From contig QXEO01000869.1 in the NCBI GenBank assembly GCA_007115705.1, forward strand, positions 1,364,001 to 1,428,000: 64,000 bases of DNA, written 5' to 3'. The DNA comes from Dactylis glomerata (Eukaryota > Streptophyta > Magnoliopsida > Poales > Poaceae). Positions 46,179 to 57,315 of this stretch are shown piece by piece; position 1 is the first letter of the stretch; each line of letters begins with the position of its first letter. The position numbers and the translations under genes were made by a program. The notes under the pieces were generated by a model. It had not been told where the DNA came from, did not search any database, and saw only the letters and a list, made by a program, of their open reading frames with translations.

Positions 46179-48753
46179 AGCATCCCCAAGCTTAACTCCT
46201 GCTCGTCCTCGAGTAGGTAAGTGATAACAAAGAATAATTTTTGAGGTGACATGCACCAACACAATCTTGATCATCTATGTAAGCATTGAGTGGTGGGATC
46301 AAAAGAACTTAAAACATGGGCATGAAAGACATAATCTTGATAGAAGAAACTTAGCAACCATGTTATAGCATGAAAAAGAACACAAATGAAAGATCATGAA
46401 AAATGAAACAATGAAAGTCAAACGTGTGTTCAAATCATATGAAAAAACATAGCAAATGGTTTTCAGCTTGTCCTTCATGGAATAGCAAAACATAAATGCA
46501 TATGACACCTTCAAGTTTAAGAGGGCGACTAGATACAAATAATTTAAGAACAAGTGAAACCAAAATAATGAATCAATCAATGATAAACTTTGGGACTATG
46601 CACGTTAAACTCAGAATAACAACTATGCTCTCTTAGACGGTGCATAAAGGTAGAAGGTGGAGACTCAACATAAAAGTAAAAGAGAGGCCCTTCGCAGAGG
46701 GAAGCAGTGATTAAACATGTGTTAGAGCTTTTTATTTGTAAAACAGGGAGATAAAAATTGGGTTTTGAGAGGTGGTTGTCTTTGTCAACGACTGGCAATG
46801 GGGTTCTTACTATCTTCCATACAAAAATGAAGCAAATTTTTGAGAGAGATTGGCACTTTTGTGCTCTTTTATAAAGCTTGGCACTCCTCCCCACTTTTTT
46901 TCCTTTATCAAACCATGGCTAACCGATTCCATCGGGTGCCCACCAACATTCACATACCATGGAGGAGTGCCTTTTTTCTTTTCTTTTTTCCTTTTTTTTT
47001 CTTTTTGGAATAAACAATATGGAAGATAGCAAATCCGACCACTACGTCCCCGTGAGCTGAAAACAGTGTCACAAAACGAGAAGTATTTTGAAGGTTTTTT
47101 GAAAGGTAGCACATGAAAATTTACTTGGACTGGCTTGCAAATACCATGCATAGGAATTTATAGTGGACACATTGGCATAACTTGATTTTGGGGAGTTGGA
47201 TGCACGAGTAGAACTCATACTCAGTACAAAATGAGGGCTAGCAAAAGACTGGGAGCGACCAACTAAGAGAGCAATAACGGCCATAATCATGCATAGCGAC
47301 AAAACATCATTAAGAGAAGCATAAGATGGCATCAAAAGTCAAAAACTAAATGATCATAAAGGCTTATGGCGACTTTGTATGAGTCAAACATGTTGTAAGC
47401 ATGTGTAAAGTCAACCCAAATAAAGCATCAAGGAGAAAACGAAATTAATGCTTCCAAATAATAAAAACCATGCATGATTTTTTTCAAAGGCTCATTAAGC
47501 AATCTCAGTCATTTGAGACAAGTCATGCTACAACAAAACCACTAAGCATACTATCAAAATGACATGAAGCACGACATGAAAAAGTGTAAACCCCAGTCTA
47601 AACATGCTCCTTTTTGTACCACTTTTTGCATGAAACTTTTTCTCTTTTCCAACACCATTAGAACCTTTTTGAAACAACTCTTTTGATGAATACCAACATA
47701 GTCCAGAGGTCCAAATACACCTTGATGTAAAGATAAAAGAAGATCTGAACAAAAATCAAGGCAAAAAAATGAAAACTAAACGCAGTTCTAGAAAAAGAGA
47801 ACACTTGTTTGAACGATAAGAGTGAAAAACGGAGTGTTCTTGGCAGATGAAAAGCAAGGTAACTTCTCCAATAGAAATTTGTTGGGTTCCAACCATTTAT
47901 TGCAGCAAATAAAACCAAAAAAACTGAAAACTAAAGATGCTCCAAGAAAAATGCATAGTGCATGAAGCAATAAAAATATAGTGTGTTGAAAGGTGACCTG
48001 ATTTTTGCCGATGAAGAAGGGGTGCCTCGGGGGCATCCCCAAGCTTTAACGCTTGTACCTCTTGGATATTTCTTGGGGTGTGTGGGCATTCCCAAGCTTG
48101 AGCTTTTGTCCATTCCTCAACTCATCTCATCATTCTCTAATCCCTATACTTGAAAACTTCCTTCATACAAAACTCAACACAATTCTATTAGCAACATTAG
48201 TGTAAGCATAATAATGAATCAACCCTTTTTGGTTCAGATTTCAACTCAAAACCACCACATATAAAGCATATACTACTGTATCAACTTCTCCAAAAGTTCC
48301 GTGATCAAAAGAACTCAAAAAGAAAGCGATCGAGAGGCAAACACAAATAGTGGCAGAAATCTATCAAAACAGAACAGCTGACAAAGGTCGATTTTTTTGA
48401 GGGTTTTCTGTTGCTCAACACAAAAAGTGTAAATCTAATGAAAGTTTGGATAAAACCTGAGGCATATGCACACGAAATTGCAGGTCAAAAAGAGATTCTG
48501 AGAATTTTCACCAATTTTTACGGTGCAGCACCGAAATCTGTTTCAGGACAGCAACATCCCCAAATCTTACCTCACTCAAATTAGAGGTTTCTCTTGGCAC
48601 AACAACGAAATAAAAATGATAAGGAGCATTTATTACAGTAGTAATAACTTACAAAATTCAAATAAAATAAAAAGAACTGAAAATAAAACAATGGGTTATC
48701 TCCCAAAAGTGCTTTTCTTTAACGCCTTTGAGCTAGGCGCAGAAAGGTGCAAA
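46179..48753 (-). other. Non-coding interior of Y
   Basis: AT-rich, parallel to 2587-5230. A T-rich run with CTTTT repeats (46975-47005) and GGCATCCCCAAG motifs (near 48030) are the only notable features. No pol domain. Confidence 0.7.
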
Positions 48754-49473
48754 TCAAGTATTTTTGAAAGAGGCATTAAGATCAACGGTTTCCTCAAGAT
48801 CACCACTTACCACACTAGGCACTTTAGAAATTCCCGAAGATGATTCAACCTGCAAGTCACTCTTAGTCGAACTAAAAGTTTTAGCAATCTTAAAAACATA
48901 CTGCGGTTTAGGCACAGACACCTTGGGAACATACATAAATTTTTGCTCTTTTCCAATAAAAGCTTTCTCCTTCTTAAACTTAAGAGAAGAGAAAATTGAA
49001 CTCAAAGTTTCCATAGATTCCTCTAGTTTACCAATCCTAAGGTTTTGACTATCAAGAGTAGTGCTAGCCTCTAAAGTGGTGATTCTCTTACCGATGCTTT
49101 CTATTGATTTATTAACCTGGCTAGCGTTATCAAGGATATTTGGCAAACTTTTTTCTAAAGAGCCTAGGTTTTCTATAAGTTACTCCAAAGTAATTTCAGT
49201 TTTAGCAACATGGATAGATGGTGCTCCCACTAAACTTTCTATTAAAGTGTATGCTTCAAGAGCGGGAGTACCCAGAAAATTACCTCCTGCAAGAGTATCA
49301 AGAACGTACCTATTCCAACTAGATATACCAACATAAAAATTTCTAAGGAGGATCATGGTAGAATGCTTCTTCGTACACCTATGATGAGAATTGCTAATAC
49401 GGCACCAAGCAACTTTCAAGCTCTCTCCCCCTTGTTGCTTAAAAGTACAAACTTCAACTTCAGGATTACTCAT
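48754..49473 (-). pseudogene. Athila-type gag-like ORF A of Y, one stop
   Basis: It begins MSNPEVEVCTFKQQGGESLK at 49473 and has the same capsid-like block as Z (SHHRCTKKHS, FYVG, LAGGNFLGTPALE). A TAA at 49180-49182 interrupts it after EITLE; the frame then continues open through the coiled-coil part (KRITTLEAS, SKVPSVVSGDLEET) to 48754. Unlike Z there is no frameshift after KTF, so each copy is broken at a different place. Confidence 0.75.
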
Positions 49474-49630
49474 TCTAACAAAACTAAAAGCAAGTAAATA
49501 AAAGGAACTATAAAGGAAACTAATTTTTTTGTATTTTTGATAAAACGATGCAAGCAAAAATAAAGTAAAGCAAAACTAAAGCAAAGTAAAGGATGTGCGT
49601 GTGAAACTCCCCTTGCAGAAATCTTCTTTT

Positions 49631-49648
49631 TCCCCGGCAACAGCGCCA
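49631..49648 (-). other. Primer binding site of Y
   Basis: The complement reads TGGCGCTGTTGCCGGGGA, one base different from the Athila form. Confidence 0.75.
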
Positions 49649-49658
49649 GAAAATAGCT

Positions 49659-51803
49659 TGATTGCGGTGCGGTGTTGATGTAGATGACCGACCAGTTGGG
49701 AACCCCAAGAGAAGGTATGATGAGCACAGCAGCAAGTTTTCCCTCAGTAAGAAACCGAGGTTTATCGAACCAGTAGGAAAAAGCTAAACTTCAGAAGGTG
49801 ATGCCTGCTAGCTTCGCGACAGCTCTGGACAATTTATAAGGCGCCTCGTCCAGGGCTTTGCTTTGCACCAGCAGCAACGTGGAACCTGCACACAACACAA
49901 CCAAGAACTTTGCTCCCAACTTACGATGAGGTTGTCAATCTCACCGGTTTGCTGTAAACAAAGGATTAAGCGTATCGAGTGGAAAATAATAGTAGTATGC
50001 GAGAAAGTAAACAGTGCGAGTAAAAGTAAAAAGCGAAACTCTAGAAGGTGATGCTTGCTAGCTTAGTGCCACTCCAGCAAGGGCGCCGTTTACGACACTT
50101 GTTGGTGCGTCTTCAACCAGTAGCAACGTGGAACCTGCACACAACACAACCAAGAACTTTGCTCCCAACTTACGATGAGGTTGTCAATCTCACCGGTTTG
50201 CTGTAAACAAAGGATTAAGCGTATCGAGTGGAAAATAATAGTAGTATGCGAGAAAGTAAACAGTGCGAGTAAAAGTAAAAAGCGAAACTCTAGAAGGTGA
50301 TGCTTGCTAGCTTAGTGCCACTCCAGCAAGGGCGCCGTTTACGACACTTGTTGGTGCGTCTTCAACCAGTAGCAACGCGGAACCTGCACACAACACAACC
50401 AAGAACTTTGCTCCCAACTTAAGATGAGGTTGTCAATCTCACCGGTTTGCTGTAAACAAAGGAATGAGCGTATCAAGTGGAAAGCAATAGTAGTATGCAA
50501 GAAAGTAAACAGTGCGAGTAAAGTAAACAGGTGATAGCAATGTAAAGGAAATTGGACCGGGGTCCACAGTTCACTAGTGGTGTCTCTCCATAAAATAAAT
50601 AACAACATGCTAGGTAAACAAATTACAGTTGGGCAATTGATAGAATAAAGATAACGTGCATATGTCAAGAGGATCACTATGTGATTTACTCTGGGCATTA
50701 CAACAAAATACATAGACCGCCATCCAACTGCATCTATGACTAATAATCCACCCACGGGGAATCATCCGAGGACCCCGAAAGTATTAAGTTGCGAACAACA
50801 GATAACTGCATTAAGCAAAGTGTGTAATGTAAACAAAATGAATGTCCTTGGACACAAGAATGTTGTTTTCTCCCTAGTGGCAATAGCACATGTACAACCT
50901 TAGAGGTTTCTGTCACTCCCCCAGATTAAATAGAGGCATGAACCCAACTATCGAGCATAAATACCCCCTCTTGAAGTCACTAGTATATACTTGGCCAAGA
51001 CAGCTACTAACAACGGAGAGCATGCAAGATCATAAACAACATAGAGATAACATAAGATAATATTTAGCACATCAACTTAATCATAACACCAATATTCATC
51101 GGATCCCAACAAACACAACATGTAGAATTACATAACGGTGATCTCGATCATGTAAGGCAGCTCACGAGATCTAAACATGAAGCACATGGTGGAGAAGACA
51201 ACCATCTAGCTACTACTATGGACCCATAGTCCAAGGTAGAATACTCACTCATCGCGCCGGAGGCAAGCATGGCGATGAAGAAGACCTCCGGTGGCGATTC
51301 CCCTCTCCGGCAGGGTGCCGGGAAGAGCTTTTGGACCCTCCCGATCTCGGGTCGACGACGGCGGCGGATCGCGATGTGTTTTCTGGAAAATTAATCAGGT
51401 ACTTAGGTTTTTCCCGTCGGGGGGTCTTTATAGGCGAAGGGGCAGCGTCAGAGGTGGACCAGGGCGGTCTCACACATAGGGGGCGCGGGCCAGGGGCTGG
51501 CCGCGCCGCCCTACTGTGTGGCCGGCCCGTGGCCCCCCTCCGTCTCCTCTTCGGACTTCTGGAAGCTTCGTCAAATAATAGGAGGTTTGGCTTTTGTTTC
51601 GTCCAATTCCGAGAATATTTCCTGTATAACTTTTCTGAAACACAAAAATAGCAGAAAACAGGAAACTGGCACTGTGGCATCTTGTTAATAGGTTAGTTCC
51701 AGAAAATGCATAAAAACGCCACGAAGTGTAACAAAACACTAAGCAAATGGTGTAAAAATAAGCATGGAGCATCAAAAATTATAGATACGTTTGAGACGTA
51801 TCA
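49659..51803 (-). repeat. Enlarged 5' LTR of Y (2145 bp)
   Basis: It begins TGATTGCGGTGCGG and ends GACGTATCA. It is about 500 bp longer than its relatives because a 249-bp unit of the U5 half is present extra times between about 49880 and 50530. Without these it would be about 1647 bp. Confidence 0.85.
50031..50528. repeat. 249-bp tandem duplication within the Y LTR
   Basis: The unit starting AAGCGAAACTCTAGAAGG recurs with a period of 249 bp (50031 and 50280) and is almost identical over most of its length; a third, older copy of part of it lies at 49870-50030. The two new units carry the U5 variant AAGGGCGCCGTTTACGACAC, related to the variant in the LTR at 5995 and unlike the first part of this same LTR. 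Confidence 0.85.
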
Positions 51804-52831
51804 CCCCTCGAGTATTAAGTTGCGAACAACAGATAACTGCATTAAGCAAAGTGTGTAATGTAAACAAAACGAATGTCCTTGGACACAAGAATGTTGTTTT
51901 CTCCCTAGTGGCAACAACACATCTACAACCTTAGAAGTTTCTATCACTCCCCTAGATTAAATAGAGGCATGAACCCATCTATTGAGCATAAATACCCCCT
52001 CTTGGAGTTACTAGTATCTACTTGGCCAAGATAGCTACTAACAACGGAGAGCATGCAAAATCATAAACAACATAGAGATAACATAAGATAATATTCAGCA
52101 CATCAACTTAACATAACACCAATATTCATCGGATCCCAACAAACACAACATGTAGAATTACATAAAGATGATCTCGATCATGTAAGGCAGCTCATGAGAT
52201 CTAAACATAAAGCACATGGTGGAGAAGACAACCATCTAGCTACTGCTATGGACCCATAGTCCAAGGTAGACTACTCACTCATCGCGCCGGAGGCAAGCAT
52301 GGCGATAAAGAAGACCTCCGGTGGTGATTCCCCTCTCCGGCAGGGTGCCGGGAAGAGCTTCTGGACCCTCCCGATCTTGGGTCGACGACGGCGGTGGATC
52401 ACGATGTGTTTCTGGAAAATTGATCGGGTGTTTAGGTTTTTCCCATCGGGGGGTCTTTATAGGGCGAAGGGGCGGCGTCAGAGGTGGACCAGGGTGGCCT
52501 CACCCATAGGGGGCGCGGGCCAGGGGCTGGTCGCGCCGCCCTATGGTGTGGCCAGCTCGTGGCCCCCTCCGTCTCCTCTTCGGACTTCTGGATGCTTCGG
52601 TAAATATTAGGAGGTTCGGCTTTTGTTTTGTCCAATTCTGAGAATATTTCCTGTGTAACTTTTCTGAAACACAAAATAGCAGAAAACAGGGAACTGACAC
52701 TGTGGCATCTTGTTAATAGGTTTGTTCCGGAAAATGCATAAAAACGCCACGAAGTGTAACAAAACACTAAGCAAATGGTGTAAGAACAAGCATGGAGCAT
52801 CAAAAATTATAGATACGTTTGAGACATATCA
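51804..52831 (-). repeat. Truncated LTR at the right end of Y
   Basis: 1028 bp of LTR begin in the middle (CCCCTCGAGTATTAAG, matching 45153 onward) and end ACATATCA. This is the outermost LTR end and is followed by the TSD GGGAT at 52832-52836. Confidence 0.82.
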
Positions 52832-52836
52832 GGGAT

Positions 52837-53464
52837 CATGCAGGCGGCATGCAGCAGATGGCACGACATACAAGAGGAGATCGCCGATCGTCTGGTGAGC
52901 GGCGCCGACTTCGAGTGCAAGGTATGCTTACTCGCTGTCTCCGTCGACCCTGGATCACCGAGTTTGTGATTCGCCGGCTTCTCTGTGCAGATGCGGCGGG
53001 CGTTCGTCATGTACGGCGACGACACCGACAGCCAGCAGTTCAAGTACCTCAATGTCTTCGCCCGCATCGAGACCTGTGAGAAGTGGACGGAAGTACGCCG
53101 AAACCTCTCCAAGAATAAGGACGAGTAGTACAACCCCAATGCTCCAGCCGCTGCCGCGTCGATGGGCCGCCCCGAGCTCGGCCAAAAGAAGCTGAAAGAA
53201 CTGAAGAAGTCGGGGCATCCGGCTGACAGGTTACAGGCGTCTTTCGACAAGTGCTGGGCCGACGCAAGGGCGCACAACGCCGGGAGGGACACCAAGTACG
53301 ACGCGTGCTGGAAGGAGATGCTCGTCAACCGGGGCGCCTGGATCGCCTTGCTCAAGACAACCTCCGCGGCAAAGAAGAGGAACACCGACCTTGCGTTCCT
53401 GATCGGCGGCAACGACGCTACGATGGACGAGGAGACGAGGGCTTGGTACGACGCCCATTGCTAA
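52837..53464 (+). pseudogene. Right half of the split SANT-like/NAM-associated gene
   Basis: After the TSD the ORF resumes in phase (ACC, then MQAACSRWHDIQEEIADRLV). An intron of 69 bp (52922-52990, GTATGC to TGTGCAG) separates it from MRRAFVMYGDDTDSQQFKYL and the NAM-associated C-terminal block (LNVFARIETCEKWTEV, GRPELGQKKLKELK, KEMLVN, TTSAAKKRNTDLAFL). A TAG at 53126-53128 replaces the Gln expected between KNKDE and YNPN. The final stop is TAA at 53462. With 16-946 it would form a protein of about 500 aa. Codon use is strongly GC-rich, unlike the retroelements that split it. Confidence 0.82.
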
Positions 53465-53797
53465 GCCATCCTCCGGCCTCCGTCGACTTCGTCGTCCTTC
53501 CCTCCGACGATGTCCACTCTGGCGGCCGACGATGCATCGCCGCCCGAGGAGCAGGAAGGCAGCGCCGACGAGCCTGTTGTAGTCTAGTTTCTGTTTAGAT
53601 CGCCGGATTGTGGCTGATCCGATCGCCGAACTTGTGGGGGCGATGCTTTTGTGTAGCGGGCGGGAAGACGCTATTTTGAAATTATATCCGCGCTGATGGT
53701 CGAACGCCGGGTGCCGACTGAAAAAATTATGCCACCCACACCCGTTTTACATCCAATCCGGACGAAAATATCACCGGATTTCGGCCCGGGGCCTTAA

Positions 53798-53817
53798 GGC
53801 GGTTGGAGATGCTATTA
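53798..53817. repeat. Probable right terminus of the PIF/Harbinger host element
   Basis: GGCGGTTGGAGATGCT is the complement of AGCATCTCCAACCGCC, similar to the GCATCTCCAAC termini of grass PIF/Harbinger elements. It is followed by ATTA, offering the 3-bp TTA target duplication of this superfamily. The left terminus would lie before base 1. Confidence 0.5.
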
Positions 53818-54518
53818 GATAAGTAACGAAAGCAGCCGGCCACTTGATCCTTGCATCCGGGAAAGCAGGATTTACTCACAAGCAGCACATAAACTAGTGG
53901 TCGAGTAGTCACTGATCTAATGGACGCAGAGGACGGCATGTGAGATTAAAGAAACGGCAATGTACATCAGCTTTTCATGGTTGGTTTGTTGGTCACGGGA
54001 AGGTTCATCAGTTTTTCTCTTTTCTGAACTCGGAAGGCTCATCAGTTCATGTAATGCACTACAGGAATTCATTTCATCAAGTCTACCCAACCTAAACACA
54101 ATCAGTTTGTGGGGTTGGTGGAGTACAATCATTGTCGATAATGATCGTGTCAGGCTAATTGTTTCAGAAAACAATGCTCTCAGATCCAGAATCGGGTCAA
54201 GCTAGATAAGAAATTTGCTCTCAGAACCGAAATCAATTCATGGCGAGTCCCACAATCCCAAACCGGGACCCAAAACAAAATCAGCACGGAAGGCAGACCA
54301 AATGTTCCTATAATGACAGAGGACAAATCAACGCACGGGTTTGGGCGAAAAGATTTTCAGATCCAGATTAACTGAATGTTCAGATCTACAACTGGAGTTC
54401 TTACAAATTCGGCAGATCTGGCCTGTAATCCCAAATGCTCTAACAAGAGGGGATTCACATCTGCGCTTCTTAAATAAAAGCTAAATGCAGATCGGGGAGC
54501 TTTCCGGTGGAGACGAAG
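53818..54518. other. Intergenic DNA including a duplicated gene-flank segment
   Basis: No ORF of note. From about 54090 to 54523, continuing at 57588-57615 after the inserted LTR element, it resembles 59680-60050, which lies just downstream of the chloroplast-type gene at 60163-60510 (shared CACATCTG.GCTTCT, AAGCTAAATGCA and CCTAAAACCAGA). Confidence 0.6.
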
Positions 54519-54523
54519 AGGAG

Positions 54524-54809
54524 TGTAACACCCGTACGATGACACATTGGGCAGAGGGCTAATGGGCTGTGGGCCAAGTCGGCATGGGCTGCTGGCATTG
54601 ATCATCATCTACAAAACAGAGCAGCTGCAGGAGGAAGAGGCACCGAACAGAAAAATGGACTGAACCGTCTCCTCGTCCCGTCTGCCTTCTTCTTCCTCTC
54701 GTCTAGATCTTCATCTTCTTCAGGTGTGGTTGCTCTCCACAAGCAACTATTGTATCTCCTTGTATCGGCCTCACGCCCCGATCTTCACCGGCGGCCACGG
54801 GGTGTGACA
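54524..54809 (+). repeat. 5' LTR of the 3.06-kb element
   Basis: 286 bp, TGTAACACCC to GGGTGTGACA. It differs from the 3' copy at GCAGCTGCAG/GCAGCAGCAG, GGCACCG/GGCATCG and TCACGCC/TCACACC. Confidence 0.93.
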
Positions 54810-54903
54810 GTTGGCATCAGAGCTAGGTTATCCTCTACCACAAAAATCCCAGAAAAATTTCCCCAATTTTTTTTTCCCGATTTGATTTGGTGGTGCTGAG
54901 GCG

Positions 54904-57315
54904 ATGGGGGCGACGGAAATCACGATGGAGGCAAGACTGGCGGCCATCAGGGCAAGCCTCAACGAGTCTCTCGCATTGCTGGCTTCCTCTGCTCAGCGCT
55001 TGGGGGTCAAGGAGTACAAAGGGCAGCTGGCCACCACGGCTTCGTTTGCCACCACGGCCATGCCGACGTGTGTGCATGATCGAGCTACGGAGAAGCCGGC
55101 GACCAAGTCTTCGTCGCCCTCGCCCATCTCCATGCATCGGGTCACGGCTGTTGGTGCTCTACATGAGGACACCATCCTCGCTCCGGCCACGCCCACAAGG
55201 TGTTCGACATTTGTCCTCGCCAGCCCACATGAAGCTTCTGTTACCGGTGCTCGTGCTGTCAACGCAAACCAGTCGTGCAACAACTCTTTCCCTCACTTTG
55301 ATGGCAGAAATCCAAGCCTCTGGCGAGAGAAATGTCTTGAGTACTTCACAAAATTCAACATATGTAAGCCATTTTGGACTACTGCTGCCAGAATGCACAT
55401 GGATGGTCAAGCCAAGGAGTGGCTTGAGGCATACAAGTTGCGTCAAGTGGTTGGTGATTGGCCGGAGTTCATAGATGATGTTGAAGCACACTTTGGTTTT
55501 TGGGATCTGCCACCATCGACAACAATTCTTGGTGCTGCTCATCCGAGTGTTGATGTTCATGCTAGTGGGGACATCTCACTAAATGTCGTGGACACGACTG
55601 TCGACTTGACTGAGCCAACACTTGATCATGGGGGAGGTGTATCCTTGTTCCTCGAACCATGTACAGATATTGCAGAGGTGGTGTTCCCTGAACCGCATGA
55701 CATGGAGCTTGAGGGCGAAATGTTCACTACTGTTGGAGGCTTGTCAATGATTTTGGAGGTTGAATTAGGTCATGGTGAAGAAGTCCTTTACAAGGACATG
55801 ATGTTGAATGATGATATTGGCGATTGTGGTTCACTTATATCTCCATGGGATCCAGGCACACAAGTGGATATAGTACTACATGACATTTCGGCTACCACAC
55901 CATCACCACCTCCAGCACCACCATGTCTGCTTGACCAGACGGTCCATTGCTTGGACCCTTGCTCACCCCCACAGTCATCTGCTCCGCCTTGCCCTCCAGA
56001 TCCTCTCTCATGTATTGAGTTTGCTGCTACAGACATGATGTTGAACTCTAAAGAGAATAATTTTGAGCAACACATGCATGGTAAGGTGCCTGTAGATATT
56101 CATGTCGTGGAGATGCTATTGGGTTCAACTAGTATTGCCATGGACAGATCCGAGATGCTAAGATTTGGTATGCTGCAAGGATTAGTTTTCATCCTTGAAG
56201 GGGAAAGGGTTTTATGGTGCAGCTGGTGCAGCTGGTGCAGGCAAAATCTTAGAGGTGCATATACTAAATGTTCAAATGCTGGTTACGGGATACGTGAGGA
56301 GCAGAAGCTGTTGATGGCACGGAATGAAGGAATTCTCTTTTCTGCACATCATGTTTGTCACAATGTGCTAGCATGGATACAAAGTGCTTTCAGTGCTGGC
56401 AAACGTGTAACAGGAGGTGATAATCAGGTGGTTGGCAAAATATCGTCATGGAAGCAAGATGATCTTTGCCCACGTAATTCATCTGTGCAAAAGTGTCTAG
56501 CAAAGCGGTTCAGTTTTGTGTCGCAGCTCCAGATAGTACGTTTGGCCAAAAGAAACTGGGATCCGGGAATTCTTAGCTGTATTCTCATACTTGGCACATC
56601 CATGATGCTTTCCACTCAAGGCTTAATACAGTTTGAGCACAAATCATGGACTTCGCTGGTTCTTTTTCATGTGGTATTTCTTGATAATCTTCCAATGCTT
56701 GGGTTCAGCAGTCAGGCTCCGAGGGACTCCAATCACACCTTGCGGAAATTTCCCAACGTATTCAGTCAGTTGTTGCCGACATCAGGAATTACAATTGAAG
56801 TGTCGGGAATTGCAGAAAATTACTATAGCCAGTCTGACAAGCAACTTGCAAATCTGTCATACGCTGCCTGCACTCCACTTAATTGGATCATTCTGCAAAA
56901 TAAGCACCTCTTCTGTTCCATTATTTTTTCTACAGTCGTGGCTTGCATGTATATAACATCCACTTGGAGCTTTGGTCAATTGATGGAGATGGTTGCTAAC
57001 ATATTAAGCACGGACGTGCAGACTGCATTTTATTGGAGCATTCTTGGTGACACTGTCACAAAAGAGAATCTGCATTGCACAAGACCATGGCACGATCTCC
57101 TGGTACGGGGCAGACTACACTTTGACGAGGTTTACACAATTCTCCTTCGACCTTGGGATCCCGGTGTTCATGACATAAGGCTCTGCTTTGAAATGGTGAA
57201 TCCATGCGGGGAATGGCTATCTGTTGGCGCGGAGTGGAGAAAGCGATACGAGCAAGCCATTGCTTGGGGACAAGCAATGTTTCCTGCGGGCGGTAGTGTA
57301 ACACCCGTACGATGA
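54904..57315 (+). CDS. 803-aa gag-like ORF of the 3.06-kb element
   Basis: An uninterrupted ORF begins MGATEITMEARLAAIRASLN (coiled-coil-like) about 80 bp after the PBS. Residues about 120-220 resemble the N-terminal capsid part of Gypsy gag proteins (FPHFDGRNPSLWREKCLEYF, then MDGQAKEWLEAYKL and EFIDDVEAHFGF). The middle is acidic and Pro/Ser-rich (TTPSPPPAPPCLL). The C-terminal 400 residues are Cys- and hydrophobic-rich, with a SWCSWC tandem repeat, and match nothing I recognise; no DTG/DSG protease, YVDD or DDE motif is present. The ORF ends inside the 3' LTR (TGA 57313-57315). An intact frame next to nearly identical LTRs implies recent movement; helper enzymes must come from elsewhere. 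Confidence 0.75.
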   Translation: MGATEITMEARLAAIRASLNESLALLASSAQRLGVKEYKGQLATTASFATTAMPTCVHDRATEKPATKSSSPSPISMHRVTAVGALHEDTILAPATPTRCSTFVLASPHEASVTGARAVNANQSCNNSFPHFDGRNPSLWREKCLEYFTKFNICKPFWTTAARMHMDGQAKEWLEAYKLRQVVGDWPEFIDDVEAHFGFWDLPPSTTILGAAHPSVDVHASGDISLNVVDTTVDLTEPTLDHGGGVSLFLEPCTDIAEVVFPEPHDMELEGEMFTTVGGLSMILEVELGHGEEVLYKDMMLNDDIGDCGSLISPWDPGTQVDIVLHDISATTPSPPPAPPCLLDQTVHCLDPCSPPQSSAPPCPPDPLSCIEFAATDMMLNSKENNFEQHMHGKVPVDIHVVEMLLGSTSIAMDRSEMLRFGMLQGLVFILEGERVLWCSWCSWCRQNLRGAYTKCSNAGYGIREEQKLLMARNEGILFSAHHVCHNVLAWIQSAFSAGKRVTGGDNQVVGKISSWKQDDLCPRNSSVQKCLAKRFSFVSQLQIVRLAKRNWDPGILSCILILGTSMMLSTQGLIQFEHKSWTSLVLFHVVFLDNLPMLGFSSQAPRDSNHTLRKFPNVFSQLLPTSGITIEVSGIAENYYSQSDKQLANLSYAACTPLNWIILQNKHLFCSIIFSTVVACMYITSTWSFGQLMEMVANILSTDVQTAFYWSILGDTVTKENLHCTRPWHDLLVRGRLHFDEVYTILLRPWDPGVHDIRLCFEMVNPCGEWLSVGAEWRKRYEQAIAWGQAMFPAGGSVTPVR

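Larger units (their letters stand above)
44535..52831 (-). mobile_element. Element Y: second Athila-like non-autonomous element at the same target
   Basis: Minus strand, with 3' LTR 44535-46178, interior 46179-49630, PBS, an enlarged 5' LTR 49659-51803 and a fused partial LTR 51804-52831. GGGAT stands on both sides. It is the same family as X and Z but carries the gag-like ORF A (as in Z) together with the 3' interior of X. No pol is encoded. Confidence 0.82.

Noticed and set aside
53162..53464. Independent 100-aa gene starting MGRPELGQ
   Set aside because: It is in frame with 52991-53125 behind a single TAG and is the C-terminal part of the split NAM-associated gene.
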